From Chthonomonas sp. UBA2362 (GTDB lineage: Bacteria; Armatimonadota; Fimbriimonadia; Fimbriimonadales; Fimbriimonadaceae), in assembly GCA_002344135.1 (NCBI GenBank), contig DDTO01000002.1, forward strand, positions 360,794 through 424,793: DNA of 64,000 bases, written 5' to 3'. Shown one piece after another: positions 1-8,696 of this stretch. The notes under the pieces were generated by a model. It did no database searches and was not told where the DNA came from. It saw nothing but the letters and a program-made list of their open reading frames with translations. Position 1 is the stretch's first letter; the number at the start of each line of letters is the position of its first letter. The position numbers were made by a program, and so were the translations under genes.

Positions 1-66
1 CCGCCCCGCGACGAGATCGTCGAGAACACGGCGTCGCAAACTGGCCACCCAGGCATTGAGATTCAA
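1..66 (-). CDS. N-terminus of an unidentified protein, cut by the window edge
   Basis: The minus strand downstream of the ThuA-like gene reads from a TTG at 64-66 that overlaps its stop as TTGA. The first 22 codons stay open to the window edge and encode LNLNAWVASLRRRVLDDLVA. TTGA coupling is used elsewhere in this window, at dnaE and the DapA-like gene, which supports the start. Too little is present to assign a function. Confidence 0.4.
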   Translation of the reverse strand, partial: MNLNAWVASLRRRVLDDLVAGR

Positions 67-737
67 GGCATCTCTCCCGCTGCCCACCGGAACCCGCGCC
101 GCATCAGCTCGCGTGGAACCGGCTCCTCCAGCACCGAGCGCTGGTGCCCGAGGGCGTTGTAGAACACTCGCCCGCGGCCGTACGATTTGGTCCAGACCTG
201 AGGCATCCGGCAGGCATTCCCGGCGTGGGGTCCGTCGTGGTCGGGGTGGGGAAACTCGGTATAGGCCAGCACTCGGTTGCCCGGGTCCGTGTGGAGGTAG
301 TACTGCTCGCTGACCACCTCGAAGTCGTCGAGGCCCTCCGTGATCGGGCTCGGGACGCTGCGGTCGACCACGACCCGGTATCGCACGCCGTCGTTGCCGG
401 GATGGGCCACCCACTGGCCCCCGGTCAGAAACTGCCACTCGGTGGAGGCCCGGAAGGCGTCGCACATGCCGCCGTGGCAGCCTGCCATCCCCACGCCTTC
501 GTCGGCGACAGCGCGTAGGACGGGCCCCAGCTGCTCCGCCGTGATCTCGCTCATCGTGACGACTGGGACGATGAGAGACAGCCCGCGCATCCGGCCGGGA
601 TCGGCAAACGCATCGAGCGAGTCCGAAACATCCACCTCGAACCCCTCGCCGCGCAGCATCGAAGCGAAAAGATCAGCGACGCGGTCCGGCTCGTGCCCGT
701 CCCAGCCACCCCACACCACAAGCGCTCGCCGATCCAT
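63..737 (-). CDS. ThuA-like domain protein
   Basis: This 224-residue protein has the ThuA / class I glutamine amidotransferase-like fold. It opens RALVVWGGWDGHEPDRVADLF, carries a GCHGGMCDAF turn where amidotransferases have their nucleophile elbow, and ends with the ThuA signature MPQVWTKSYGRGRVFYNALGH. ThuA proteins are linked to trehalose or other sugar utilisation, but their biochemical role is unclear, so I assign only the family. I start at ATG 737 because family similarity begins there. A TATTCT box (745-750) lies 7 nt upstream, implying a leaderless transcript. A longer frame to 818 exists but reads into an intergenic repeat. Confidence 0.8.
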   Translation of the reverse strand: MDRRALVVWGGWDGHEPDRVADLFASMLRGEGFEVDVSDSLDAFADPGRMRGLSLIVPVVTMSEITAEQLGPVLRAVADEGVGMAGCHGGMCDAFRASTEWQFLTGGQWVAHPGNDGVRYRVVVDRSVPSPITEGLDDFEVVSEQYYLHTDPGNRVLAYTEFPHPDHDGPHAGNACRMPQVWTKSYGRGRVFYNALGHQRSVLEEPVPRELMRRGFRWAAGEMP

Positions 738-780
738 CGGCGGGAGAATACTCGCTCGCGGCTCTGCCGAACCCGCCCTC

Positions 781-809
781 TGGAGTGCGCGGGCTCGACC
801 GCGCTTTCG
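781..809 (+). repeat. dispersed hairpin repeat, copy A
   Basis: The copy begins TGGAGTGCGCGGGC, has two variable bases, then GACCGCGCT. GCGCGG can pair with CCGCGC around a loop of the form GCNNGA. It is nearly identical to copy C at 38648-38676 and related to copy B at 971-1000, where both stem arms differ but still pair. Confidence 0.6.
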
Positions 810-837
810 GAGTGCCATTCAGCGTTGCTACCACGCA

Positions 838-913
838 CTAGAGGCAGGCCCGCGGCATATCGAATACCTAATGCGGGTGCGTTTGCTCCCACTTGCTAGC
901 GGCAGGCCCCGCG
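838..913. repeat. imperfect 18-bp direct repeat
   Basis: The units at 838-855 and 896-913 share CTAG, then A or C, then GGCAGGCC followed by a CGCG run. They lie about 40 bp apart, just beyond hairpin repeat copy A, and may belong to a larger composite intergenic element. No coding or promoter role is evident. Confidence 0.5.
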
Positions 914-970
914 AGTAGGCATCTCCCCAAGATCTCCCCTGCGTTGCATCCATGTGTGATAGGCGTGCCC

Positions 971-1000
971 AGCAAAGCGCCGTCAAGCCGGCGCACTCCA
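971..1000 (-). repeat. dispersed hairpin repeat, copy B (inverted)
   Basis: Read on the minus strand this is TGGAGTGCGCCGGC, TT, GACGGCGCT. Compared with copies A and C, one stem arm changes G to C and the other changes C to G, so GCGCCG still pairs with CGGCGC. The loop keeps the form GCNNGA. Confidence 0.6.
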
Positions 1001-1053
1001 CACGGAAATCTTCGATCGGTTCCTCGCGGGGCATCTCCAGTAAACTACCGCCG

Positions 1054-2262
1054 ATGCGCGTCCTGGTTGCCGACAAGTTCGAAGAGGTGGGCCTCGCGGG
1101 CCTTAGGGAGTTGGGTGTCGAGGTCGATTACGACCCTGCGCTCGAGGGCGATTCGCTCGGGGAGCGACTCCGGTTTTCCGGCGCCGACGTGCTCGTCGTG
1201 CGATCGACCAAGGTCACCGACCCGATGCTCGAGGGTGGGCGATTGTCCCTCATCATTCGGGCCGGCGCCGGCTACAACACGATCGATGTCGACGGCGCGA
1301 GCCGACGCGGCATCTACGTTTCGAACTGCCCGGGCAAGAACTCACAGGCCGTTGCGGAGCTGGCGTTCGGGCTCATCCTCGCCTGCGATCGGCGCATTCC
1401 GGACAACGTCTCCCAACTCCGCGAAGGTCGATGGAACAAGAAGGGCTTTGGCAAAGGACGAGGTCTCTACGGGCGAACGCTCGGCCTGATCGGCATGGGC
1501 AAGATCGGTCAGGAAATGGTCGGCCGAGCCCAGGCGTTTGGCATGAACGTGGTCGCCTATAGCCGGTGGATGACACCCGACATTGCCGCCGCGCTCGGCA
1601 TCGGCCGAGCGGCGACGACGACGGAAGTGGCGGCCCAGAGCGACGCGATCTCGGTGCACGTTTCACTGACCGAGCAGACCCGCGGCCTGCTCGGGCGGGA
1701 GTTCTTCGAGGCGATGCGGCCGGGGGCGATCTTCGTCAATACGAGCCGCGCCGAGGTCGTCGATCAGGCGGCCCTGCTCGCTGCCGTGGAGGGTAAGCCG
1801 CTCATCGCGGGCATCGACGTCTTCGAGGGTGAGCCGAGCGGCGGCGAGGGCACCTACGAGGGCCCGCTCCAGAGCGCTAAGAATGTGTACTGCACCCACC
1901 ACATCGGGGCCAGCACCGATCAGGCCCAAGAAGCCGTCGCTCAAGAGACCGTCCGCATCGTCCGCGAGTACCTCCATTCGGGGATGGTGCCGAACGTGGT
2001 CAACGTCCGAAAGACCGAGATCGCGACCCACCTCATGGTAGTGAGGCACCTCGATCGTGTGGGGGTGCTCGCCCACGTCTTGGGAGTGCTGAAGGACGAG
2101 GGCGTGAGCGTGCAGGAGATGGAGAACATCGTGCTGGGCGGCGCCCAGGCGGCCATCGCCCAAATCGCGCTCGACAAGGCCCCGACCGACGCGGGCCTCA
2201 TGAAGATCAAGATGAACGAAAACGTCTTCGACGCCACGCTGTTCCCGCTCGATCGGGGCTAA
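1054..2262 (+). CDS. serA: D-3-phosphoglycerate dehydrogenase-like 2-hydroxyacid dehydrogenase
   Basis: This 402-residue NAD-dependent D-2-hydroxyacid dehydrogenase most resembles SerA, which oxidises 3-phosphoglycerate in the first step of serine synthesis. Visible features are the substrate loop IIRAGAGYNTID, the Rossmann motif GLIGMGKIGQEM, the NTSRAEVVD segment and the catalytic THHIGAST histidine region. The last ~80 residues (HLMVVRHLDRVGVLAHVLGV) look like an ACT regulatory domain, as in serine-inhibited SerA. I start at ATG 1054, where similarity begins. TAAACT (1041-1046) lies 7 nt upstream, implying a leaderless mRNA. Other hydroxyacid substrates cannot be excluded. Confidence 0.85.
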   Translation: MRVLVADKFEEVGLAGLRELGVEVDYDPALEGDSLGERLRFSGADVLVVRSTKVTDPMLEGGRLSLIIRAGAGYNTIDVDGASRRGIYVSNCPGKNSQAVAELAFGLILACDRRIPDNVSQLREGRWNKKGFGKGRGLYGRTLGLIGMGKIGQEMVGRAQAFGMNVVAYSRWMTPDIAAALGIGRAATTTEVAAQSDAISVHVSLTEQTRGLLGREFFEAMRPGAIFVNTSRAEVVDQAALLAAVEGKPLIAGIDVFEGEPSGGEGTYEGPLQSAKNVYCTHHIGASTDQAQEAVAQETVRIVREYLHSGMVPNVVNVRKTEIATHLMVVRHLDRVGVLAHVLGVLKDEGVSVQEMENIVLGGAQAAIAQIALDKAPTDAGLMKIKMNENVFDATLFPLDRG

Positions 2263-2266
2263 CGGC

Positions 2267-2902
2267 ATGCGCTTGTCGTCGAGCAACGAGAGGTGGGAAG
2301 CCGGCCGTCTTCTGACACTGACCGACGGGGTCTTCGCGATCGTGATGACCCTGATGGTGCTCGATATCCGCATTCAGGAGGGCCTGGACCACCAGCAGTT
2401 CCTCCATTCGCTGAGGGAGATCTGGCGTAACGTTCTCTACTACTTGCTTAGTTTCTTGATCCTCAGCAAGATCTGGATCGGCCATCACTGTAGGTTCAAT
2501 GCGATCGCCCAAGTGGACCGCGTTTTCGTTGGCTTGAGTCTGGCTTCGTTGGCGCTCATTGCTCTGGTGCCGGCGCTGACGAACCTCGTAGGAGACTATC
2601 CGCACGAGCCGCTGGCGGGTATGTCCTATTGCGGGCTTTTCTTCCTGATCGGCGTCATCGATTTCTGGGGTTGGGAGTACGCGCTCGACCGAGGTCACCT
2701 CATGGCGGACAAGCTTTGCGAGGATGATGTTCGCACTTGGACGTTCGTCCGGCTCGCCCTTCCCACGATTGCCCTGATATGCTTCGCGCTGGCGATCTTC
2801 ATCCCCGCAGAAGCGCTTTACGTCTTCCTGGGACTGACGATCGTGGCCCCGTTCCTTCGCCGCTGGTTCAATCCACCGAGGCCGGCTAGCCCTTCTTCTT
2901 GA
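2267..2902 (+). CDS. TMEM175-family potassium channel-like membrane protein (DUF1211)
   Basis: The protein is 211 residues with about six hydrophobic segments. Its first helix carries LTDGVFAIVMTLMVLDI, matching the FSDGVFAI selectivity helix of bacterial TMEM175, although the usual FS is LT here. Bacterial members are single six-helix units that assemble as tetrameric cation channels in the inner membrane. It begins 4 bp after the dehydrogenase stop and may be cotranscribed with it. Its 3' end overlaps the convergent gene at 2886 by 17 bp. The family is well supported; ion selectivity is inferred from it. Confidence 0.8.
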   Translation: MRLSSSNERWEAGRLLTLTDGVFAIVMTLMVLDIRIQEGLDHQQFLHSLREIWRNVLYYLLSFLILSKIWIGHHCRFNAIAQVDRVFVGLSLASLALIALVPALTNLVGDYPHEPLAGMSYCGLFFLIGVIDFWGWEYALDRGHLMADKLCEDDVRTWTFVRLALPTIALICFALAIFIPAEALYVFLGLTIVAPFLRRWFNPPRPASPSS

Positions 2903-4166
2903 CCGAGATGTCGATCTTCGGCTTGGCGATCTTCTTTTTGGGAGTCGCTTTGGGCTCGGGCGCCTTGGTTGGCGTGGCTGCCGGCTTCTTGGGCGGTTCA
3001 GCCTTGGGGGTGGGCTCAGACTTCTTGGATCCGGTCTCTCCCCGGGCGGCGGCGAGCGCCATCGACGACGCACTCTTGGTCGAGCTCGCCGGTTCCTTCG
3101 GTTTGGGGGGTACCGCCTTTGCCGGTGGGGTGGGAGCCGGCGGAGGACTCGCATTCAGTGCGGTGGTCGACTCCCCAGGCTTCGCGACCCAAGTTGCGAC
3201 CGTGATCCACCGGGCGGGATCGTACAAGAACGCCTTCCTCGGTGCCGCGGCCGGCGCCCAGGCGAGCACGCCGACGCCGGTCATGCGGGCCTCGGTGCCG
3301 ATCGGAACCCGCACCTCGGCGCCGGTCTCGACGTAACGCAGGGTGACGCCCTTGGCATCGTCCGAGCGGATCAGGAGGGGCTTAGCCGAAAAGAAGCTGA
3401 GGCTATCTCGCGATTCGGCGTAGTCGGTCCGTGCCATCGTCGTCAAGTCGACGCTGCCAGCAATCTGGGTTCCGTAGCCCGTCCGCTCGACGAACAGGAC
3501 CGTCTGGTGCCCGGGCTGGACCGAAGCCCTCAGGAGCCCTTGGCCGAACTTGGTGAAGGAAACCGAGCCATCTTCGAGGTTGTAGGCCGACATTCCCCAG
3601 TCGTCGCCAAGGCGACCGACCGACGCGATGCGGGTCGCGCGATAGAAAAGCTGGTTGTCGATCATGCCTTGCGCGAAACTCGAAGACGGCATCTTGCCGA
3701 CGAACTCCGGCTTGGGCTCTTCGGCAGTGGCATCGACCTTGACGAGCACTTCCAGCCAGGGACGGCCGTCGGCTTCTTCCCATCGAACCAAGAAAAACAT
3801 GGAGTCGCCGACGAGGGCGTGCCCGGCCATGCCGGAGGCTTCGCGCTGGCGTTTGCCCTGGTCGATCTTCTCGATCGATTCGAGGATTTGCTCACGGCTC
3901 AGCACCTTCGGGGAAGTCGGTATGTAGGGAAACCTGGTGCTCGCGACCTTGTCGCCCGTACGAACCGTCAGCCCGCGAGAATCCCATACCATCCAAGTGT
4001 TCTTGACTTTGGTGGAGTAGACGTCCGGAGCGGGAGCACGTGGTGGATCGATGACGATCTTGCGTTCGCCTTGACCATCGTTCATGACGAAAGCGCCGTC
4101 CCTGAAGGCCAAGCCGATATCGGCCTTCTGGAGGGTTATGCCCAGCGCGATCCCGAGCGTCAACAT
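2886..4166 (-). CDS. secreted protein with a long Ala/Pro/Lys tail, function unknown
   Basis: I do not recognise this 426-residue protein. It starts with a short hydrophobic leader (MLTLGIALGITLQ), continues through a beta-rich region of about 300 residues, and ends in roughly 115 residues dominated by Ala, Pro, Lys and Glu (AEPPKKPAATPTKAPEPKA) finishing in a basic VKKKG. The tail resembles low-complexity spacers that cross or bind the cell envelope. ATG 4166 is preferred to 4193 because a TATACT box (4174-4179) lies exactly 7 nt upstream. The locus is probably lineage-specific. Confidence 0.7.
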   Translation of the reverse strand: MLTLGIALGITLQKADIGLAFRDGAFVMNDGQGERKIVIDPPRAPAPDVYSTKVKNTWMVWDSRGLTVRTGDKVASTRFPYIPTSPKVLSREQILESIEKIDQGKRQREASGMAGHALVGDSMFFLVRWEEADGRPWLEVLVKVDATAEEPKPEFVGKMPSSSFAQGMIDNQLFYRATRIASVGRLGDDWGMSAYNLEDGSVSFTKFGQGLLRASVQPGHQTVLFVERTGYGTQIAGSVDLTTMARTDYAESRDSLSFFSAKPLLIRSDDAKGVTLRYVETGAEVRVPIGTEARMTGVGVLAWAPAAAPRKAFLYDPARWITVATWVAKPGESTTALNASPPPAPTPPAKAVPPKPKEPASSTKSASSMALAAARGETGSKKSEPTPKAEPPKKPAATPTKAPEPKATPKKKIAKPKIDISVKKKG

Positions 4167-4195
4167 AGCGTCCAGTATAGCGCCGTGAGGCACGA

Positions 4196-4780
4196 CTAGG
4201 GAACAGGCGCTTGCATTTGCCGCACCATATCAGCGGCGTTCTTGCCAAGTCTGAGCGCGATTTCCTGCATCTTGGGGTCGGCAAGGTTCCCATTCTCGTC
4301 GAAGGCTTCGCCCGCGAACTTGATGCCGAGTATGTCCGGAAGAACGATCATCTGCAGGTGACAAAGGAGCGCACGGACGACGGTGAGTCCTCGGATCGCG
4401 GCAAGCGAGCCGTCGGACGCGCTCATCAGGGACACCACCTTTCCGCGAAACGGCTCGAACGGACGCTCGTCGGGAACCGGCCGCGAAATCCAGTCGAGGA
4501 GGTTCTTGAAAGCCCCCGGGATCATGCTGTTGTACTCCGGAGTCGAGATGAGCATCCCTTCGTGGCTCTTGAACAGTCGTTTCCATTCGAGCACATTCGC
4601 AGGCATCCCTTCGGCTTCTTCGAGGTCCGCATCGTAAACGGGCACCGGAAGGTCTCCCATGCGAACGTGAGTCACTTCCGCGCCCGCCTCGCGCGCCCCG
4701 CGAACGGCGATGCGGACGAGCCGATCGTTGTACGAGTCACGCCGCATGCTGCCGGCGAGGGCGAGAAGTCGAGGGGTCAT
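4196..4780 (-). CDS. NAD(P)H-dependent FMN reductase / flavodoxin-like oxidoreductase
   Basis: This 194-residue flavoprotein of the NADPH-dependent FMN reductase family has the phosphate-binding loop LALAGSMRRDSYNDRL near the N-terminus and the signature STPEYNSMIPGAFKNLLDWI near residue 80. Such enzymes transfer electrons from NAD(P)H to FMN and then to quinones, chromate or azo dyes in the cytoplasm. The substrate cannot be read from sequence. CAAACT (4787-4792) lies 6 nt upstream of ATG 4780, fitting a leaderless start. Confidence 0.85.
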   Translation of the reverse strand: MTPRLLALAGSMRRDSYNDRLVRIAVRGAREAGAEVTHVRMGDLPVPVYDADLEEAEGMPANVLEWKRLFKSHEGMLISTPEYNSMIPGAFKNLLDWISRPVPDERPFEPFRGKVVSLMSASDGSLAAIRGLTVVRALLCHLQMIVLPDILGIKFAGEAFDENGNLADPKMQEIALRLGKNAADMVRQMQAPVP

Positions 4781-4811
4781 GGAGGCAGTTTGGTCACTCG
4801 CGGTTGCGATG

Positions 4812-5189
4812 TCAAGACACCGGACCGTGGGGACGATCAGGGTTGCCAGCGTTCGAGCTTCGTCGGCTCATCGCCGAGAAGTGACTGCCCACCAATGCGA
4901 TCAGGAGGATCACCGATGCGATCGTCACCGTGAGCGCTGGGTAAACGTTGCTCGTGTCCTTCAGGAATGCGGGCAGGAACCGTCCGATCAGCCCGAGGCA
5001 TACCACAGAAGCGAGGATGTACCCGACGCGCGGGTAGTTCTTGGTGAGAGCGACCGCGACCAGGACAAGTACCCCGGCGGCCCCCGCTGCGATCAACGAG
5101 ACGAGGCTTCCCTTAGCGACAAACGCCTCGACCCCGAGGACGATGTTGAACACACCATAGAGAACCATCAACCACTTCAGGGGGGTCAT
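4812..5189 (-). CDS. small TMEM14-like membrane protein
   Basis: This 125-residue protein has four hydrophobic helices. Paired glycine-rich segments (KGSLVSLIAAGAAGVLVLVA and YPRVGYILASVVCLGLIGR) recall the Tmemb_14 / UPF0136 family. Its role in bacteria is unknown. Its ATG (5187-5189) overlaps an ATG on the other strand at 5188-5190, so the divergent maf gene either overlaps it or starts at GTG 5206. An internal ATG at residue 8 is an alternative start. Confidence 0.65.
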   Translation of the reverse strand: MTPLKWLMVLYGVFNIVLGVEAFVAKGSLVSLIAAGAAGVLVLVAVALTKNYPRVGYILASVVCLGLIGRFLPAFLKDTSNVYPALTVTIASVILLIALVGSHFSAMSRRSSNAGNPDRPHGPVS

Positions 5190-5205
5190 GGCCCATTATG
5201 GAGCG

Positions 5206-5772
5206 GTGAGCCGGCCCCGTGTGATTCTCGCGAGCGCGTCCCCACGACGGCGCGAGCTGCTTGGTCGCTTGATTGTCGACTTCCAGGTCGTCCCCGCTGA
5301 CGTCGATGAAGACCCGCTTCCCGGCGAGAGCCCGGAGACGACGGCGCAGCGGCTCGCCCACCAGAAGTGGCACAAGGTTTCGGCGACTTACCCCGGGGCT
5401 CTCGTGATCGCCGGTGATACCGTCGTGGCCATCGGAGAGCGTCAACTCGCCAAGCCGCGCGACGAGGAGGAAGCCGGTACGATGCTTCGGGCCCTTTCGG
5501 GACGCGCCCATCGCGTGATTACTGGCCTCGCCGTCGGCCCCCCTGGCCGCACGATCTGCAAGGTTGTTTCGACGACGGTCCAGTTTCGACGCCTCGATGA
5601 GATGGAAATCGCCGACTATGTCGCCACCGGCGAGCCGATGGACAAGGCCGGAGCCTACGCGATTCAGGGAGGAGCGGAAGGCTTCGTCGTGGGTATCGAG
5701 GGCTCTTACACGAACGTGGTGGGCCTTCCCTTGGAGGCGCTCGAAGAAGTCCTGGCCGAACTCACCGTTTAG
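5206..5772 (+). CDS. maf: Maf-family nucleotide pyrophosphatase
   Basis: This 188-residue Maf/HAM1-fold enzyme hydrolyses non-canonical or methylated nucleoside triphosphates, cleaning the nucleotide pool and affecting septation in some bacteria. Signatures are the N-terminal ILASASPRRRELLGRL, the acidic GDTVVAIGERQLAKP, and the C-terminal AGAYAIQGGAEGFVVGIEGSY. I choose GTG 5206 over ATG 5188. It starts right at the conserved segment, has CATTAT (5194-5199) 6 nt upstream, and avoids overlap with the opposite gene. The end overlaps the convergent MerR gene by 4 bp. Confidence 0.88.
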   Translation: MSRPRVILASASPRRRELLGRLIVDFQVVPADVDEDPLPGESPETTAQRLAHQKWHKVSATYPGALVIAGDTVVAIGERQLAKPRDEEEAGTMLRALSGRAHRVITGLAVGPPGRTICKVVSTTVQFRRLDEMEIADYVATGEPMDKAGAYAIQGGAEGFVVGIEGSYTNVVGLPLEALEEVLAELTV

Positions 5773-6251
5773 CGAAGTGCTTCAATGAGCATGTCCAGTG
5801 CAGGTCTCGCCTCTTCGAGGGCTTTCCGCAGGTCTGCGCTGCTTTCGACCTCGACCGTACAATGCGGCGTGAGAGCGATTCGCCGAGCAGATCGATCCGA
5901 ATGGCGGTACCTCTTTGGGATCTCGCGGGCGGTGTTTCCCGTCAGCCAAGCCTCGACCTCTCCCTCGAAAGAGTCGAACCTACCCTCACGAATCGGTGCA
6001 AGATCGGTCGCGATGAGGTCGAGCTTCTGTCCTCGATCCTGCAGCATCTTTGCCGCGAGAATGGAGAGAAGGTGCTCATAGCCATAGCGAGCATACTTCG
6101 GTGCCCCCAGCGGCCGCGGAACGATCCCGCGGGAGCCGTAGAAACGTAGGGTTCGGATGGTAACGACACCTCTGCCCAGCAGGGTGTCCAAGGCGTGGAG
6201 CAACTCCCCCACTTTGTACGGGGCCGTCTTACGGTACGCCGCGAGATTCAT
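5769..6251 (-). CDS. MerR-like transcriptional regulator
   Basis: This 160-residue protein has a MerR winged-helix N-terminus. YKVGELLHALDTLLGRGVVTIRTLRFYGSRGIVP is followed by the YARYGYEHLLSILAAKMLQD stretch typical of MerR helix 4. The C-terminal ~80 residues show no metal-binding cysteines or drug-binding domain that I recognise, so the ligand is unknown. It is transcribed divergently from the class I aldolase 64 bp away, making that gene a plausible target. CATAAT (6262-6267) precedes ATG 6251 by 10 nt, with a GGGAG sequence between them. Confidence 0.75.
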   Translation of the reverse strand: MNLAAYRKTAPYKVGELLHALDTLLGRGVVTIRTLRFYGSRGIVPRPLGAPKYARYGYEHLLSILAAKMLQDRGQKLDLIATDLAPIREGRFDSFEGEVEAWLTGNTAREIPKRYRHSDRSARRIALTPHCTVEVESSADLRKALEEARPALDMLIEALR

Positions 6252-6315
6252 GCGCTCCCAGATTATGCTTGCATCCTACTCAGCCACAATAGAGGATAAA
6301 GGAGAAAGACGAAAG

Positions 6316-7376
<1,061 letters not shown>

Positions 7377-7401
<25 letters not shown>

Positions 7402-7589
7402 CCCGGTTCTTCGCCGTCTGGGGAGAGTTCGTCGACCGCCTCATGCGGTTGCTCGTGACTCTCCTCGCGTGCATCTGCATCATCGGCGGGCTGCAGTTCC
7501 CCGCTTACGGTGGGCCACAGTGGCTCGGCTACTCGGTCGCCGGCTTCGGCGTTCTGCTTCTGATTCTCAACGTTCTCAAGCGTCGCTGA
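7377..7589 (+). CDS. small two-helix membrane protein, unknown
   Basis: The protein is about 70 residues with two hydrophobic helices (LMRLLVTLLACICIIGGL and LGYSVAGFGVLLLILNVLK) and a basic end. A TTG at 7377, inside the end of the aldolase gene, follows AGGA by about 8 nt and would couple translation to it. ATG 7443 is an alternative giving 48 residues. I do not recognise the family. Confidence 0.55.
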
Positions 7590-7654
7590 TCGGGACCTCG
7601 CAACCGATCGGTCCGGCGATCGGTAACACTGGCATCGATGTCGAGGAGGTTCTC

Positions 7655-8320
7655 ATGATTTCGAAGTTAATCGCCAGCGTCGCCATTCTCGCTGCCTGTG
7701 CTCCCGCCCTGCCGAGCGCCGCTCAGGAGAAGGCTTCCCTCGTTCACAAGTACGCCAAGGGCGCCAAAGACTCGTATCGAATCACCGCCAAGCTCGATCA
7801 AGGGGGCCAGGAGACCGAGGTCAAGGTCGAGTTCCAAGTGACCATCCTCCGCGTCACCGATTCGGGAGAGGCCGAGTACGAGTTCAAGATCGAAAAGCTC
7901 GAGGGGATGGGCGATGCCGAGCAAACGACCCTAACCGGCCGGTTCGACAAGATGGGCCTTCCGAAAGACATCGAGAGCGAAGGCGTCGGTCCGATTCTGG
8001 CAATCTTCTCCCTGGCGAGTTGCCTGCCCGGAGGCGAACTTGAGGTCGGTAAGGAATTCAAAATCGACTGGAAGGCAGCCAGCGGCGGCGCCACGATCAC
8101 CGGCAAGAGCGCTTTCACGGCTCTCAAGACAGGCGAGAAGGCGGTGGCCGACCTCGAGCACACCGCCGTGCTCGAAGATGGGCCGACGACGACCGTGAAA
8201 CTCGCGATCAAGTCCAAGGTCGACGTCGCGAGCGGGCTGTTGAGTTCAGCGACGGGCAGCGCCGACGTTGGCGAAATGCAGGCGACCTTCAAGATCGAAC
8301 GCTTGACTGCTTCAAAGTAG
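7655..8320 (+). CDS. secreted beta-rich protein, DUF6263-like
   Basis: The 221-residue protein has a signal peptide (MISKLIASVAILAACAPALPSAAQ) followed by an all-beta domain that opens KYAKGAKDSYRITAKLDQGG. The layout, a KGxxxSY motif, alternating strands and a second half after a hydrophobic hinge, resembles the protein at 21352-22026, and both look like DUF6263-type extracytoplasmic proteins of unknown role. ATG 7655 has a GAGGAGGT ribosome site 4 nt before it. A strong intrinsic terminator follows at 8332. Confidence 0.7.
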   Translation: MISKLIASVAILAACAPALPSAAQEKASLVHKYAKGAKDSYRITAKLDQGGQETEVKVEFQVTILRVTDSGEAEYEFKIEKLEGMGDAEQTTLTGRFDKMGLPKDIESEGVGPILAIFSLASCLPGGELEVGKEFKIDWKAASGGATITGKSAFTALKTGEKAVADLEHTAVLEDGPTTTVKLAIKSKVDVASGLLSSATGSADVGEMQATFKIERLTASK

Positions 8321-8331
8321 GCTCGTCCAAC

Positions 8332-8366
8332 GCCCGCTGTTCGCCGAGAGCGACGGCGGGCTTTTT
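8332..8366 (+). terminator. Rho-independent terminator
   Basis: GCCCGC (8332-8337) pairs with GCGGGC (8356-8361). An inner TCGC/GCGA stem closes the loop, and five T residues follow at 8362-8366. It lies 11 bp after the stop of the gene ending at 8320. Confidence 0.75.
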
Positions 8367-8464
8367 GGTGCGTCCACGTCGAAAGCAGGACCTCGTCCAC
8401 GGTGCCGTCCACTCACCCGCCGGATAATCGTCATCGAACCCAAAGCGGTTCCGAGGTGTAGACG

Positions 8465-8527
8465 ATGATTCCGTACGAGACGATACGCGCACTGCTGGAG
8501 ATGGCAGTGTCGGTCCTGCTGGGCTGA
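8465..8527 (+). CDS. possible 20-residue peptide
   Basis: ATG 8465 follows GAGGTG at a spacing of about 7 nt and opens a 20-codon frame, MIPYETIRALLEMAVSVLLG, ending in TGA. The ribosome site is good for this genome and the peptide is amphipathic, but so short a frame may be chance. Confidence 0.25.
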   Translation: MIPYETIRALLEMAVSVLLG

Positions 8528-8581
8528 AGTTGTGGATGCCGGGGCGAGGTCGCCCCGGTCCCTCTTCGTCTGGCAATCGAG

Positions 8582-8648
8582 TGAAGGTTCGGGCTAACGG
8601 GCAAACAAACCACAGTCTGCACCGGGGCCCGGGACGCCCGAACCTTCA
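8582..8648. repeat. 13-bp perfect inverted repeat, 41-bp spacer
   Basis: TGAAGGTTCGGGC (8582-8594) is exactly complementary to GCCCGAACCTTCA (8636-8648). A GC-rich 20-bp palindrome lies just upstream at 8539-8558. Neither is followed by a T tract, so they are not typical terminators. Confidence 0.6.
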
Positions 8649-8696
8649 ACTCTGCCCTGCAGGGGGTCGAATTGGCGCTCATGCCAAAATGAAGGA

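Larger units (their letters stand above)
738..1053. other. divergent intergenic region with repeats
   Basis: These 316 bp separate the divergent ThuA-like and phosphoglycerate dehydrogenase-like genes. They hold two inverted copies of a hairpin repeat (781-809 and 971-1000), an 18-bp imperfect direct repeat (838-855 and 896-913, core GGCAGGCC), and -10-like boxes next to each start codon (745-750 minus, 1041-1046 plus). Short open frames here follow the repeats and have no independent support as genes. Confidence 0.6.
8367..8696. other. structured intergenic region upstream of yebC
   Basis: About 330 bp lie between the terminator and yebC. They contain a 20-codon candidate open frame (8465-8527), a tight 9-bp inverted repeat (8539-8558), and a perfect 13-bp inverted repeat with a 41-bp spacer (8582-8594 and 8636-8648). 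A -10-like CAAAAT (8685-8690) sits 6 nt before yebC. No known RNA family is recognised. Confidence 0.5.

Noticed and set aside
551..899. Short open frames in the 738-1053 intergenic region encoding ECAG-type repeats
   Set aside because: They track the dispersed hairpin repeat and run in both directions, so they reflect the repeat and not genes.
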